DNA of 64,000 nt from Liolophura sinensis (lineage: Eukaryota > Mollusca > Polyplacophora > Chitonida > Chitonidae), in contig NC_088300.1 in NCBI RefSeq assembly GCF_032854445.1, forward strand, positions 81,584,101 to 81,648,100. The letters run 5' to 3'. Shown piece after piece: positions 47,001 through 58,341 of this stretch (within the stretch, counting starts at the first letter, position 1; each line of letters begins with the position of its first letter). The position numbers were made by a program, and so were the translations under genes. The notes under the pieces are model-generated. The model saw only the letters and a list, made by a program, of their open reading frames with translations. It did no database searches and had not been told where the DNA came from.

Positions 47001-47324
47001 TAAACCAATTCAGTACTCCATACAGACAGCATAGTTAGTGGTTAGCCTTGTACTGCAGACATAGCAATGGACTTTCATATTCAGTATAAATAAAGTCAGA
47101 GTTTTCTTTTCTTTTAACCTTCACAGAAAAATCCAAACCACCTGTGAAGTAGGTGTCACAACTGCCTTGAATCTCCACAGGTTTTGAAGTCAAGGTCATT
47201 GCTCTGTTAGGAGGATGAAAGTAACTATGAACCGCAGAGAGATGTTATACAAGTGAAAACCAAAAGTCTTACACATCTCGACTTTGTGTTGGGATACAAC
47301 AAATGGCTATGTATACTGAGTTAC

Positions 47325-47427
47325 CTTTGCCTTTATTATGTTTTTTGCGAGAGGAACGGATTCTATGGAAGCGTCCATCAGGTAGGGCATCTTGCACAGA
47401 GGCATAATCATTCTCAGGGACGGCATC
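47325..47427 (-). CDS. ARHGAP35: p190RhoGAP orthologue, middle-region exon
   Basis: The acceptor is GTGTTGGCAG|GATGCC and the donor GGCAAAG|GTAACT. It is 103 bp, phase 0 in and phase 1 out. It encodes DAVPENDYASVQDALPDG followed by a basic segment RFHRIRSSRKKHNKGKG. The NDYASV tyrosine context resembles phosphotyrosine sites of the p190 middle region. A SINE is inserted only about 40 bp upstream of the acceptor. Confidence 0.85.
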
Positions 47428-47465
47428 CTGCCAACACAAGAAGGGAATTAGAGTAGAGTCAAAGG

Positions 47466-47768
47466 AGTGAGTGAGTGGGTGCTTGGGGTTTAACGTTGTA
47501 CTTATCAATTTTTGATGTCATATGACAAAGGAGTCCTTGGATTGCATGTAATGTGCCTCCTTTTGGCAGGGCTGATTTCCACCACTCTTTTATCTACTTT
47601 GGCGACTTACCGAAGGCAAGTAAGTTGCACTATCCCCTTTATGTTGAATGCTAAACGAGCAAGTTACAATTTTCTCTTTTAAGGTCTTAGGTGTGACTCG
47701 ACCCAGGTTTGACCCTGGATTTACCGCTCCCGAAGCCGACGCTCTACCAACTGTGCTATTGGGGCCGG
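47466..47768 (-). mobile_element. tRNA-derived SINE (family A)
   Basis: It is the same family as 50761-51119. The direct repeat GTAGAGTCAAAGG / GTAGAGTCAATGG (13 bp, one mismatch) flanks it at 47453-47465 and 47768-47780. The tRNA-like head on the - strand is better preserved: TAGCACAGTTGGTAGAGCG (box A) and GGGTCAAACCTGGG (box B-like). Its tail ends about 38 bp upstream of the acceptor of exon 47325-47427. Confidence 0.85.
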
Positions 47769-47964
47769 TAGAGTCAATGGATCATGTGATGCTAAAAGTT
47801 ACAAGAGCAAAAGGGCAAAGACACAGAGGAACATGAATTTGTGTGACACAGGTGTAAGAACCTCTCATGTATCACAACTGGCTGTGACTGGTATGGATAG
47901 AGGAGGTAGGCACATGTATATGTAGTCCTCAATACAGATGATGACAGCAACAGAAATACCTGAG

Positions 47965-49655
47965 GAAGAGGAGGTGGTGTTCAGCAAATATGATCATGGA
48001 AGAGAAGGAGGTGGTGTTCAGTAGATATGATCATGGAAGAGGAGGTGGTGGTGTTCAGTAGATATGATCATGGAAGCGGAGGAAGTGGTGTTCAGTAGAT
48101 ATGATCATGGAAGCGGAGGAAGTGGTGTTCAGTAGATAGGGTCATGGAAGGGGAGGAAGTGGTGTTCAGTAAATAGTCATGGAAGGAAGAGGAGATAGTG
48201 TTCATTAGATACAATCATGGAAGGAAGAGGAGGTGGTGTTCAGTATACCCAGTCATGGAAGGAAAAGGAGGTGGTGTTCAGTGGACAAGATCATGGAAGG
48301 AAGAGGAGGTGGTGTTCAGTAGACACAGTCATGGAAGGAAGAGGAAGTGGTGTTCAGTAGACACAGTCGTGGAAGGAAGAGGAGGTGGTGTCCAGTAGAT
48401 GCCATCATCGAAGGAAGAGGAGGTGGTGTTCAGCAGATATGATCATGGAAGGAAAAGGAGGTGGTGTTCAGTAGATACGATCATGGAAGGAAGACGAGGT
48501 GGTGTTCAGTAGATACAATCATGGAAGGATGAGGAGGTGGCTTTCAGTAGATATGATCATGGAAGAAAGACGAGGTGGTGTTCAGTAGATACGATCATGG
48601 AAGGAAGAGGAGGTGGTGCTCAACAGACACAGTCATGGAAGGAAGAGGAGGTGGTGTTCAGTAGATGCCATCATGGAAGGAAGAGGAGGTGGTCAGTAGA
48701 TACGACCATGGAAGGAAAACGAGGTGGTGTTCAGTAGACACAGTCATGGAAGGAAGAGGAGGTGGTGTTCAGTAGACACAGTCATGGAAGGAAGAGGAGG
48801 TGGTGTTCAGTAGACACAGTCATGGAAGGAAGAGGAGGTGGTGTTCAGTAGACACAGTCATGGAAGGAAGAGGAGGTTGTGTTGTTGTGTTCAGTAGACA
48901 CAGTCATGGAAGGAAGAGGAGGTGGTGTTCAGTAGACACAGTCATGGAAGGAAGAGGAGGTTGTGTTCAGTAGACACAGGCATTGAAGGAAGAGGAGATG
49001 GTGTTCAGTAGACACAGTCATGGAAGGAAGAGGAGGTGGTGTTCAGTAGATGCCATCATGGAAGGAAGAGGCGGTAGTCAGTAGATACGATCATGGAAGG
49101 AAAACGGGGTGGTGTTCAGTAGACACAGTCATGGAAGGAAGAGGAGGTGGTGTTCAGTAGACACAGTCATGGAAGGAAGAGGAGGTGGTGTTCAGTAGAC
49201 ACAGTCATGGAAGGAAGAGGAGGTGGTGTTCAGTAGACACAGTCATGGAAGGAAGAGGAGGCGGTGTTCAGTAGACACAGTCATGGAAGGAAGAGGAGGT
49301 AGTCAGTAGATACAATCATGGAAGGAAGACGAGGTGATGTTCAGTAGACACAGTCATGGAAGGAAGAGGAGGTGGTGTTCAGTGGGCACAGTCGTGGAAG
49401 GAAGAGGAGGTGGTGTTTAGTAGATGCCATCATGGAAGGAAGACAAAGTGGTGTTCAGTGGACACAGTCATGGGAGGAAGAGGAGGTGGTGTTTAGTAGA
49501 TATGATCATAGAAGGAAGAGGAGGTGGTGTTCAGTGGACACAGTCATGGAAGGAAGAGGAGGAGGTGGTGTTCAGTGGGCACAGTCATGGAAGGAAGACG
49601 AGGTGGTGTTTAGTAGATGCCATCATGGAAGGAAGACGAGGTGGTGTTCAGTAAA
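47965..49655. repeat. 38-bp minisatellite, about 44 copies
   Basis: Unit TCATGGAAGGAAGAGGAGGT, GGTGTTCAGTAGACACAG. On the transcribed (-) strand each unit has a long pyrimidine tract, CACCTCCTCTTCCTTCC. 49660-49936 is unique. Confidence 0.95.
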
Positions 49656-49949
49656 TCTATTTTTTTTTTTTCACTTTTGTAAAATAAAGTAGCTTTGAAT
49701 TAGATGGCAGCCTACACTGGCATGTAGCATGGTACAATCAAACAAAATCTTAATAATTATCTTAAATCTTATAATTAATATATATAGAAAAACGTATCAT
49801 GTCAATTTGGGTCCATGGAGATGTACAAATGTAGTGTCTATGAAAATCCTGAGAATAGTTGATCAAAACAAAGAACCATACTTGGGGAGTAAATAGATGC
49901 ACAAGAGTATACAGATATATATAGGCAAAATCCAAACCTCAGAAATTTG

Positions 49950-50196
49950 ATTTGATTGGTGTTTTACGCCGTACTCAAGAATATTTCACTTATACAATGG
50001 TGGCCAGCATTATGGTGGGTGGAAACCGGGGGAAACCCACGACCATCCACAGGTTGCTGTCAGACCTTCCCACGTACGGCTGAAGAGGAAGTCAGCATGA
50101 GCTAGACTTGAACTCACAGCGACCGCATAGGTGAGAGACTCCTAGGTCCTTACGCTGCACTAGCGCGCTAACCAACTGAGCCATGGAGGACCCCTC
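49950..50196 (-). mobile_element. Full-length tRNA-derived SINE (family B)
   Basis: It is flanked by a perfect 13-bp direct repeat CCTCAGAAATTTG (49937-49949 and 50197-50209). The - strand head is tRNA-like: GGCTCAGTTGGTTAGCGCGC (box A) and GAGTTCAAGTC (box B). The body has ATTGGTGTTTTACGCCGTAC, CCAGCATTATGGTGGGTGGA and CCACGACCATCC (all + strand). Confidence 0.87.
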
Positions 50197-50209
50197 CCTC
50201 AGAAATTTG

Positions 50210-50748
50210 GAAACAATATATATATATATATATATATATAATCTCTTAACTGAGTTCTACAATTTTGATGTACCGTGAGGACGTAAAGGTGTTAACTTTC
50301 TTCTTCCATTAATGATTTGATCTAAACAAAAGGTTTTCTTCTGTGTACACGACATACATGTAAACAACACAATATCAGACTCAACCACACACACACATAA
50401 CATACACACTCATTATGTAAGAATACATAAAATATAGACTGCAGAACCAGCCTTATCTCCTGATAACTTTTAGTAAACAATGGATAGGTACAGTTCCTAG
50501 ATGAAACTGTGACACAATGACAAAAGGAGAATGTGAAGACTGGAATCCCCACGGGAAAAGCTTTACCAAATATACATGTACAAGATGAGTAGTTTAAAGG
50601 TAGAAAATGAATATTGGCAAAAATCAAGCCTGAACCTAAATGCAGAAAATAGCATTACATCTAGATACCTGAGTGAACAAAGTTTTATGAAAAAATAAAT
50701 GCAATAGTGAAGCATGTCAAAGGTGCAAGCAATCTAGACACATAAGCA
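50210..50748. other. Unique intronic sequence with a (TA)n microsatellite
   Basis: (TA)n at about 50217-50240; otherwise nothing recognised. Confidence 0.6.
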
Positions 50749-50760
50749 CAGGTAATACAG

Positions 50761-51119
50761 TGAGTGAGTGAGTGTTTGGGGTTTAACATCGTACTTCACA
50801 ATTTTTCGGTCATATGACGATGAAGGAGTCCTTATGGGGCATGTATGTGTAATGTGCCTCCTTGCTGCAGGACGGATTTCCACCGCTCTTTTATCCAGTG
50901 CTGCTTCACTGAGATGCCTTACCGAAGGCAAGTAAGGCGCCCCGCCCCAGCCATTATACTGATACAGGTCAACCAGTCGCTGCACTATCCTCTTAATGCT
51001 GAACGCCAAGCGAGGAAGTTATAACTTCCTCTTTTAAAGTCTTGGGACCAACCCAGGGTTAACCCTGGATCTACCGTTCCCAAAGTGGATGATCTACCAA
51101 CTATGCTATCGGGGCCAGT
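50761..51119 (-). mobile_element. Full-length tRNA-derived SINE (family A)
   Basis: It is flanked by a perfect 12-bp direct repeat CAGGTAATACAG (50749-50760 and 51120-51131). On the - strand it begins with a tRNA-like head GGCCCCGATAGCATAGTTGG (box A-like), with GGTAGATCCAGGG as a degraded box B. It ends in a CACTCACTCACT tail. The body contains the TTTAACATCGTACTTCACAA segment shared with the other family-A copies. I believe this is a SINE type common in molluscs (memory, not searched). Confidence 0.85.
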
Positions 51120-51287
51120 CAGGTAATACAGAGAAGTAAAAATTTATTCAAAAGGTAATGATAATGAATTTGATGAATGGGGAAAAAAAAAACTCCAACT
51201 ATCATTACATAGATGAACATTTGACACATTCTTGTTTAACAAGCAATACACAATACATATGTATTGCTACCCCCAAATTAGACTGAT

Positions 51288-51420
51288 TTTGTATTGATTT
51301 ATTTGTATGGTGTTAAACATTGTAATCAAGAATTTTCACTTATTACATAAGATGGCGGTAGGGAAAAACGGAGTGCCAGGAGTAAACCGCCGATCCTCCC
51401 CAGGTACCGGACAAACCTTA
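51288..51420 (-). mobile_element. Diverged SINE (family B) fragment
   Basis: Diverged family-B body: GTATGGTGTTAAACATTGTA, AGAATTTTCACTTATTACAT and AAGATGGCGG are recognisable against the other copies. It lies about 160 bp after the family-A SINE at 50761-51119. Confidence 0.55.
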
Positions 51421-52016
51421 GGACAGCTGCAGTAGAAACAGCAAAATGTCAGCATGTGGGCTGTTTGGTTGAGGGCCTTGTAGACCCAGCCAACAAGCAC
51501 ATTAAAATTACAGACCATGTCTGTTTGACGCATCACATAGAGGACAGGTCAGCAGGTTACTCTGTCACAGCTGATAGTTTACACGGTCCAGCAAGCACAC
51601 CAATAAATAACTCACCAAATCAACTGTGAAGATGAGACTATTGTTTTGTGGAGGGTGTTACAGAGTGTAAACCAGCAGGTTGAGCAGACAACTACTGCAA
51701 GCATGGGTAACAGAACATGGAACAAACATAACACAGCTCAACTACAGTTCTCCACAAGTGAAGCAAACCATACATGCAAAATGACACAGATATACTACTC
51801 CCACATTAAGCACATCACCAACAACAACAGCATCAGCAGTAACACAACTTTCAACTGGATCTTCTACCAACAACAACAGCATCAGCAGTAGCACGACTTT
51901 CAACTGGATCTTCTACCAACAACAATGCACATACAATGACAACAATCTTAATTAGTACAAAAACAAACCCAGTGGAAAAGAAATCTGCACAACAGTAAAA
52001 TTGTGATAAGTTTTAC
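51421..52016. repeat. Unique intron with a short tandem duplication
   Basis: A 61-bp segment (AACAACAGCATCAGCAGTA..CAACTGGATCTTCTACC) is duplicated in tandem at about 51800-51925. The rest is unique. Confidence 0.75.
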
Positions 52017-52031
52017 CTTCCTGTCTGAAGA
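52017..52031 (-). CDS. ARHGAP35: Candidate 15-nt microexon of p190RhoGAP orthologue
   Basis: A 15-nt stretch encoding SSDRK lies between a strong acceptor (CCCTATTTTTACAG) and a donor (AAG|GTAAAA). It is phase 0 to phase 0, so it fits between the exons ending at 55955 (phase 0) and starting at 47427 (phase 0) whether included or skipped. It would add two serines and two basic residues. Size and fit suggest a regulated cassette microexon, but so short a match could arise by chance. Confidence 0.5.
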
Positions 52032-52554
52032 CTGTAAAAATAGGGAATCATGCGAATTAGTGTCTACAAGAGTACAAGGTACTTAGGGCCAGATTATCAG
52101 GTCATACCATTACTTGTATCTACCAAACCCAACACAATTATCTAGAGGAAATAAGGGAGTTGTCATGACAGCATCAGATTATTGGCTCTTGTTGATGTAA
52201 TAAACCATGTAACAGTTTAGCAGGTATTCTACACCTGTTTATCTGACACAACTATGGTGATGATTTAACACAGAGAGTAAGGTAACCTGTGTCAGGCAGC
52301 TGGTCAAGTCTACAGCTTTATACACCATCTTGCATTTAAGCTCAGGAGCAATTTTAAGAATGAAAATCACTCACATTTTCATTTCATATTGATTGTGGGA
52401 TAATGATGTGCAATGAAATATAAAGCCGTTACTCTGTAAAGTGCCATAACTGGGCAGCCATGCAGAATATAACCCTTTCTCACATTTATCTGACGTAGCA
52501 GCATGAACATTCTATTACCCTTATCTTCGGCACACAATCAGCAGCAATTGGGGA
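52032..52554. other. Unique intronic sequence upstream of the microexon
   Basis: Nothing recognised apart from the microexon's pyrimidine tract. Confidence 0.5.
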
Positions 52555-53165
52555 GAATGAGCTATAACTCTTTATCTGTGGTACAATGAAGGGGAATGAC
52601 CTTCAACACTTTATCTGTGGTACAATGAGGAGGAATGACCCACAACACTTTATCTGTTGCACAATGAGGAGGAATGACCTACAACATTTTATCTGTGGTA
52701 CAATGAGGAGGAATGATTACAACACTTTATCTGTTGTACAATAAGGGGGAATGACGTACAACACTTTATCTGTGGTACAATGAGGAAGAATGGCCTACAA
52801 CACTTAATCTGTGATGCAATGAGAAGGAATGGCCTACAACACTTTATCTGTTGTACGAGAAGGAATCATTACAACACTTTATCTGTGGTATAATGAGGAG
52901 GAATGATTACAACACTTTATCTGTGGTGCAATGAGAAGGAATGGCCTACAACACTTTATCTGTGGTACAATGAGAAGGAATGGTCTACAACACTTTATCT
53001 GTTGTACAATGAGAAGGAATGGCCTACAACACTTTATCTGTGGTACAATGAGGAGGAATGATTTGCAACACTTTATCTGTTGTACAATGAGCAGGAATGA
53101 TTACAACACTTTATCTGTGGTACAATGAGGAAGAATGGCCTACAACACCTTATCTGTGGTACAAT
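52555..53165. repeat. 39-bp minisatellite, about 15 copies
   Basis: Unit GAATGACCTACAACACTTTA, TCTGTGGTACAATGAGGAG. At about 53168-53215 it is joined to a CCAGCATTATGGTGGGAGGA fragment of SINE family B. Confidence 0.92.
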
Positions 53166-53215
53166 CAGGAGGCGGCCAGGCAGCCAGCATTATGGTGGGA
53201 GGAAACCAGGGTGGC

Positions 53216-54175
53216 ACAATTGAGGAATGACCTGTAATACTCTTTGGGCACAATGATGAAGAACGATCTAGAACACCCTTTTCTATTAAAGGCACAATGG
53301 CAATGAATCGCCTAGAACACCTTTATATGTGGCACAGTAAGGCTGAATGACCTATAACACCTTTTACACACAATGGGGAGGAATGACCTATAGAATACAC
53401 ATTAGGCATAATGAGAATGACCTATAAAATACCCTTCAGGCACAATGAGAAGGAATGACATAAAATAACCTTTACGCACAATGGGGAGGAGTGACCTAAA
53501 ATAACCTATAGGCACAACTGGGAGGAATGACCTACAATACCCTTTAGGCACAATGGGGAGGAATGACCTACAATACCCTTTAGGCACAATGGGGAGGAAT
53601 GACCTATAAAATACCCTTCAGCCAAATGAGGGGGAATGAGCCATAATACCCTTTAGGCACAACGAGGAGGAATGACCTATAATACCCTTTAGGCACGATG
53701 AGGAGGAATGACCCATAACATCCTTTAGGTACAATGGGGAGGAATGGCCTATAATACCCTTTAGGCACAATCAAGAGGAATGACCTAAGATACCCTTTAG
53801 GCACAATGGGGAGGAATGACCCATAATACCCTTTAGGCACAACGAGGAGGAATGACCTAAGATACCCTTTAGGCACGATGAGGAGGAATGACCCATAACA
53901 TCCTTTAGGTACAATGGGGAGGAATGGCCTATAATACCCTTTAGGCACAATCAAGAGGAATGACCTAAGATATCCTTTAGGCACAATGGGGAGGAATGAC
54001 CCATAATACCCTTTAGGCACAATCAAAAGGAATGACCTAAGATACCCTTCAGGCACAATCAAGAGGAATGACCTATAATACTCTTTAGGAACAATGAGGA
54101 GGAATGACCTAGAATACCCTTAATTATTAAAGGCACAATGACAATGAATGACCTAGAATACCCTTATATGTGGCT
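53216..54175. repeat. 37-bp minisatellite related to the preceding array
   Basis: About 25 copies of GGCACAATGGGGAGGAATGA, CCTATAATACCCTTTAG. It shares CACAATGAGGAGGAATGACC with the 39-bp array, so the two are probably one family that diverged on either side of the SINE fragment. A block of about 180 bp is repeated at 53640-53820 and 53820-54000. Confidence 0.92.
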
Positions 54176-54179
54176 GTAG

Positions 54180-54820
54180 AACTTGTAAGATTACAGAAAA
54201 TTAGATTCTCACGTGTTGTGCCACTGGAGTGACAAAGTTATAAATCTGCACCTCTGAAACAACACCAAAATCCACAGTGCTGATGACAAGTTGTATAATC
54301 ACTGAGAACTGCGAAGTTTCATTGTCCTCTGGACAGGTGAACAGGTACAATCCTGTTGGTATTCAAGTACATGAAAACTGGACAATACAACAGGTGGGGC
54401 TGATGAGAAAACGACCTCACCTTTTTCTGTTTACTCAGGAATCTCAGGTGCCGAGCAAGCTTGTAAAATAAAACAGGAGACGGGGACTAAGCCTTAGACG
54501 TCTACCTTGTGAAACAGCTGAAGAACACACTGTCTGACGGGCTAATTACTACAAACTATAGTGCACAACCACTAATGTTATACTACACAGTTCACACAGC
54601 ATACAGAGACATAAAACCTACAGTTAACTATAATGAATTTAAAACGCCTTTTTGGTGGGTACCCATAGGAGTGCATGCTTTTACAACTTGTTTTAAGGAA
54701 ATAAATCTATGCATGTCCTATGTAATAATGTCACTCCTATTATACCCTATATGTAATTTTTTTTACCACGCGACCACCTCAAATCTAATGGGTCAATAAC
54801 CTCATTTTTTTGTACAAAAT
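54180..54820. other. Unique intronic sequence
   Basis: No exon or repeat recognised. Confidence 0.5.
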
Positions 54821-54824
54821 TGTC

Positions 54825-55195
54825 CATACATCTAATGAACTCATGCCCTCTTCTACTGTTACCAATCATACATCTAATGAACCCATACCCTCTTCTTTCT
54901 GTGTGACCATCCATACATACATATATCTAGTGGGCCCATACCCACATATACACCTAGCGGGCCCATCCCCATACATACACTGGGCCCATACCCATACATA
55001 CATCTACTGGGCAACTACTCATACATACTTCTAGTGGGCCCATACCCATGCATACATCAACTGGGCCCTTACCCATGCATACATCTAGTTGGCCCATACC
55101 CATATATACATCTAGTGGGCCCATACCCATGCATACATCTAGTGGGCCCATACCCATGCATACATGTACATCTAGTGGGCCCATACCCATATATA
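54825..55195. repeat. Minisatellite of about 27-28 bp
   Basis: Unit CATACATCTAGTGGGCCCAT, ACCCATG. 55200-55560 is unique. Confidence 0.9.
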
Positions 55196-55564
55196 TAGGC
55201 AGCAAACCTACTAAATCTGGCATGAAGTTTTTGTTTATCTGATTGGTGTCTGACACGGAACTCCGATCATGTCACATATCTGATGAAGCTCATGTTTATG
55301 GGTGCACCTAAATAAGTACGTGCTAACCTTCCTCACAAAAAACAGGTCTCAGAACTAAGGACCTAAATTCAAACACACCACCCAATTGTACTAAAGGTTA
55401 AATATGTAAATGCTTTACAACAAAACCAGTGAGTTGATAACCCATCTGAACGAAACATATATTCGAACATCAACAGAGTTTAACAACTCCATCTATCCAC
55501 TTATTCCTTTCCTCTCCTGTCATACGTCATACACTGCAGCATGCTGACACTAGATCCCTAGAGC

Positions 55565-55880
55565 GCCAGTCTTTCCCTCATCCTCAGACCGATCACTCCC
55601 AGTTCACTTTGCCTAGAGTACCAGTCTTTCCCTCATCCTCAGATCGATCACTCCCAGTTCACTTTGCCTTGAGTGCCAGTCTTTCCCTCATCCTCAGACC
55701 GATCACTCCCATCCCACCCCTATCTGCTATTTTCCCTCATCCTCAGACTGATCACTCTCACCCATCCCCTTCGGCTGCTTTCTCTCATCCTCAGACTGAT
55801 CACTCCCATCCCACCCCCTTCTGCTGCTTTCCCTCATCCTCAGACTGATCACTCCGACCCATCCCACCATTTCTGCTGCT
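55565..55880. repeat. Repeat of about 50-60 bp (TCCCTCATCCTCAGACTGATCACTC)
   Basis: Six imperfect copies, ending about 75 bp into the intron after the donor of exon 55955-56098. 56099-56520 is unique. Confidence 0.88.
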
Positions 55881-55954
55881 TAATCATGTACATGCAGGTG
55901 CAGAGAGACAGAGAGCTAGTTGTGGAGCGAAGCGGAGGCAGTAGGCAGGCTTAC

Positions 55955-56098
55955 CCGCACCGTAGCGTAGTCCCCAATCTCGATCTGCTCGGGCATGGCT
56001 AATGGCGCTTGGACCCGCGACGCTCCGGAGGGAGGTCCTCTGCCCAGGCTATGGCTCATAAACTCTGTAACCTGGCCAAACTTTGACATGTCTAGTCG
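55955..56098 (-). CDS. ARHGAP35: p190RhoGAP orthologue, middle-region exon
   Basis: The acceptor is TGCATGTTACAG|CGACTA and the donor GTGCGG|GTAAGC. It is 144 bp (48 codons), phase 0 at both ends. It encodes RLDMSKFGQVTEFMSHSLG and then MPEQIEIGDYATVR. It is Ser/Pro/Gly-rich and probably disordered. Coding is supported by strong splice sites, clean phase and lack of repeats in an otherwise repetitive region. Confidence 0.8.
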
Positions 56099-56524
56099 CT
56101 GTAACATGCAACAGAAACATACCCAAGGTATCAACATGACAAAACATGTGGGCAGTGAGAGATAAGGAGGCTAGGGCTGTCAGTCAGAGAAAGCAGAGGG
56201 GCAACAAATATGCCTAAAGGGGATGAAACAGAGGTTATCTACTGCATCTTCACACAACATTCATCCACATCAAGTACTTCACACAACACTTGTCTCCATC
56301 ACAACATATAACACAATAAATGAACTCCAACTAACTAAGTTAACATACATGTCTACTTCACTTGAATGTCAAGCTGATCTGACTCAGCTATATCTCAACA
56401 AAAGTTGCAATATATGACACATGCCAAAGAAGAGAGAACATGCAATACATCACAGATGAAAGCGTCTCTGGAACAGACACACGATTTACTTACTACATGA
56501 AGTCTTACTCATCTGTTCTTGTCA

Positions 56525-58205
56525 CTATCACCCCTTCTTCCCTAATTTAGCTCCTCACCAATGGTTATCATCCCCTCTTACCTAATTTAGCTCCTCACCA
56601 GTGGTTATCATCCCCTCTTCCCTAATTCAGCTCCTCACCAGTGGTTATCATCCCCTCTTCCCTAATTCAGCTCCTTACCAGTGGTTATCATTCCCTCTTC
56701 CCTCACACTGCTCCTCATCCCTATCATCCCCTCCCTCACTCTGCTCATCACTGCTCATCATTGGTTATGATCCCCTCTTCCCTGCTCCTGCTCCTCATCA
56801 CTAGCTATCATCTCTTCCCTGATCCTGCTCCTCATCACTAGCTATCATCTCTTCCCTGACCCTGCTCCTCATCACTAGCTATCATTTCCTCTTCCCTCAC
56901 ACTGCTCCTTATCACAAGCTACCATCCCCACTTCCCTCCTCATCACTAGCTATTATCCCCTCGTCCTCACACTGCTCCTCATCACTAGCTATCGTCCCCT
57001 ATTCCCTCACCCTGCTCCTCATTACTAGCTATCGTCCCCGTCCTCACACTGTTCCTCATCACTGGCTATCATCCGCTCGTCCTCACACTGCTCCTCATCA
57101 CTAGCTATCGTCCCCTATTACCTCACCCTGTTCCTCATCACCAGATATCATTCCCTCTTCCCTCACACTGCTCCTCATCACTAGCTATCACATCCTCCTC
57201 CCTCACTCTGCTCCTCATCACCAGCTATCATTCCCTCTTCCCTCACACTGCTCCTGATCACTAGCTATTACATCTTCCTCCTTCACTCTCATCCTCATCA
57301 CCAGTTATCATCCCTTATTCCCTCAGCCTGCTCCTCATCGTTAGCTATCATCCCCTCTTCCCTCACTCTGCTCCTCACCAGTGGCCATCATGCCTTGTTC
57401 CCTCACTCTGTTCCTCCTCACTAGCTATCACCCCCTCTTCCTCATCACTAGCTATCATGACCTCTTCCCTCATCCTGCTCCTCATCACAAGATATCCTCT
57501 CCTCTTACATTACCCGGTTTCTCATCACTAGCTATCATCCCCTCTTCCCTCACACTGCTTCTCATCACCAGCTACTATCCCTTATTCCCTCACTCTGCTG
57601 CTCATCACCGGCTATCATGTCCTCTTCCCTTCCTCTGCTGCTCATCAGCAGCTATCATCCCCTCTTCCCTAACCCTGCTTCTCATCATTAACTATCATCC
57701 CCTCTTCCCTAACCCTGCTCCTCACCAGTAGCTATCATCCCTTCTTCCCCCACACTGCTCATCACCAGCTATCATCTCTTCTTCTCTCACCCTGTTCCAC
57801 ATCACTATCTATTATTCCCTCTTCCCTCACATTGCCCCTCATCACTGGTTATCATCCCCTCTCCCTCACTCTGCTCCTCACCAGTAGCTATCATCCCCTA
57901 TTCCCTCACTCTGCTCCTCACCACTAGCTATCATCCCTTCTTCCCTCATCACTAGCGATCATCCCCTATTACCTCACACTACCCCTCATCACTAGCTATT
58001 ATCCCTTCTTCCCTCACTCTGCTCCTCAACAGTGACTAACATCCCCTTTTCCCTCACTCTGCTCCTTATCACTAGCTATCCCCCCTTCCGTCACTCTGCT
58101 CATCTCTATCTAACTTCCCCTATTCCTCACACTGCTCATCATCAGTGGTTATAATGTCCTCTTCCCTCACTGTACTCCTGATCATTAGCTATCATCACTC
58201 ATCAC
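56525..58205. repeat. 39-bp array starting at the donor of exon 58226-58341
   Basis: About 40 imperfect copies. On the - strand the unit is GTGAGGGAAGAGGGGATGAT, AGCTAGTGATGAGGAGCAGA. The exon's own intron begins GTGAGAAGAGACAG and continues ATGATAGCTAATGATCAGGA, clearly the same sequence. Confidence 0.93.
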
Positions 58206-58225
58206 CTTTCACTGTCTCTTCTCAC

Positions 58226-58341
58226 CTTTGGCTTGATGGGCATGCCTGTCCGTACGTCCACATGTTCATACAGGGAATTGTCCACCCAGTCCTCGTTGAT
58301 GTGAGTGGCAGTGTCGTACAGGCTCGCCGACATGCAATCTC
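58226..58341 (-). CDS. ARHGAP35: p190RhoGAP orthologue, middle-region exon
   Basis: The acceptor is CTGTTGTCAG|GAGATT and the donor CCAAAG|GTGAGA. It is 116 bp, phase 1 in and phase 0 out. It encodes DCMSASLYDTATHINEDW and then DNSLYEHVDVRTGMPIKPK. The tyrosines in SLYDT and SLYEHV sit in acidic contexts, like the tyrosine-rich middle of vertebrate p190, which is phosphorylated by Src-family kinases; the functional analogy is inference. The intron immediately after this donor starts the 39-bp array. Confidence 0.8.

Noticed and set aside
47690-47768. tRNA gene on the - strand (TAGCACAGTTGGTAGAGCG)
   Set aside because: Head of a family-A SINE flanked by a 13-bp direct repeat, continuous with the SINE body.
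50100-50190. tRNA gene on the - strand (GGCTCAGTTGGTTAGCGCGC .. GAGTTCAAGTC)
   Set aside because: It is the head of a SINE with target-site duplications; no complete cloverleaf is formed.
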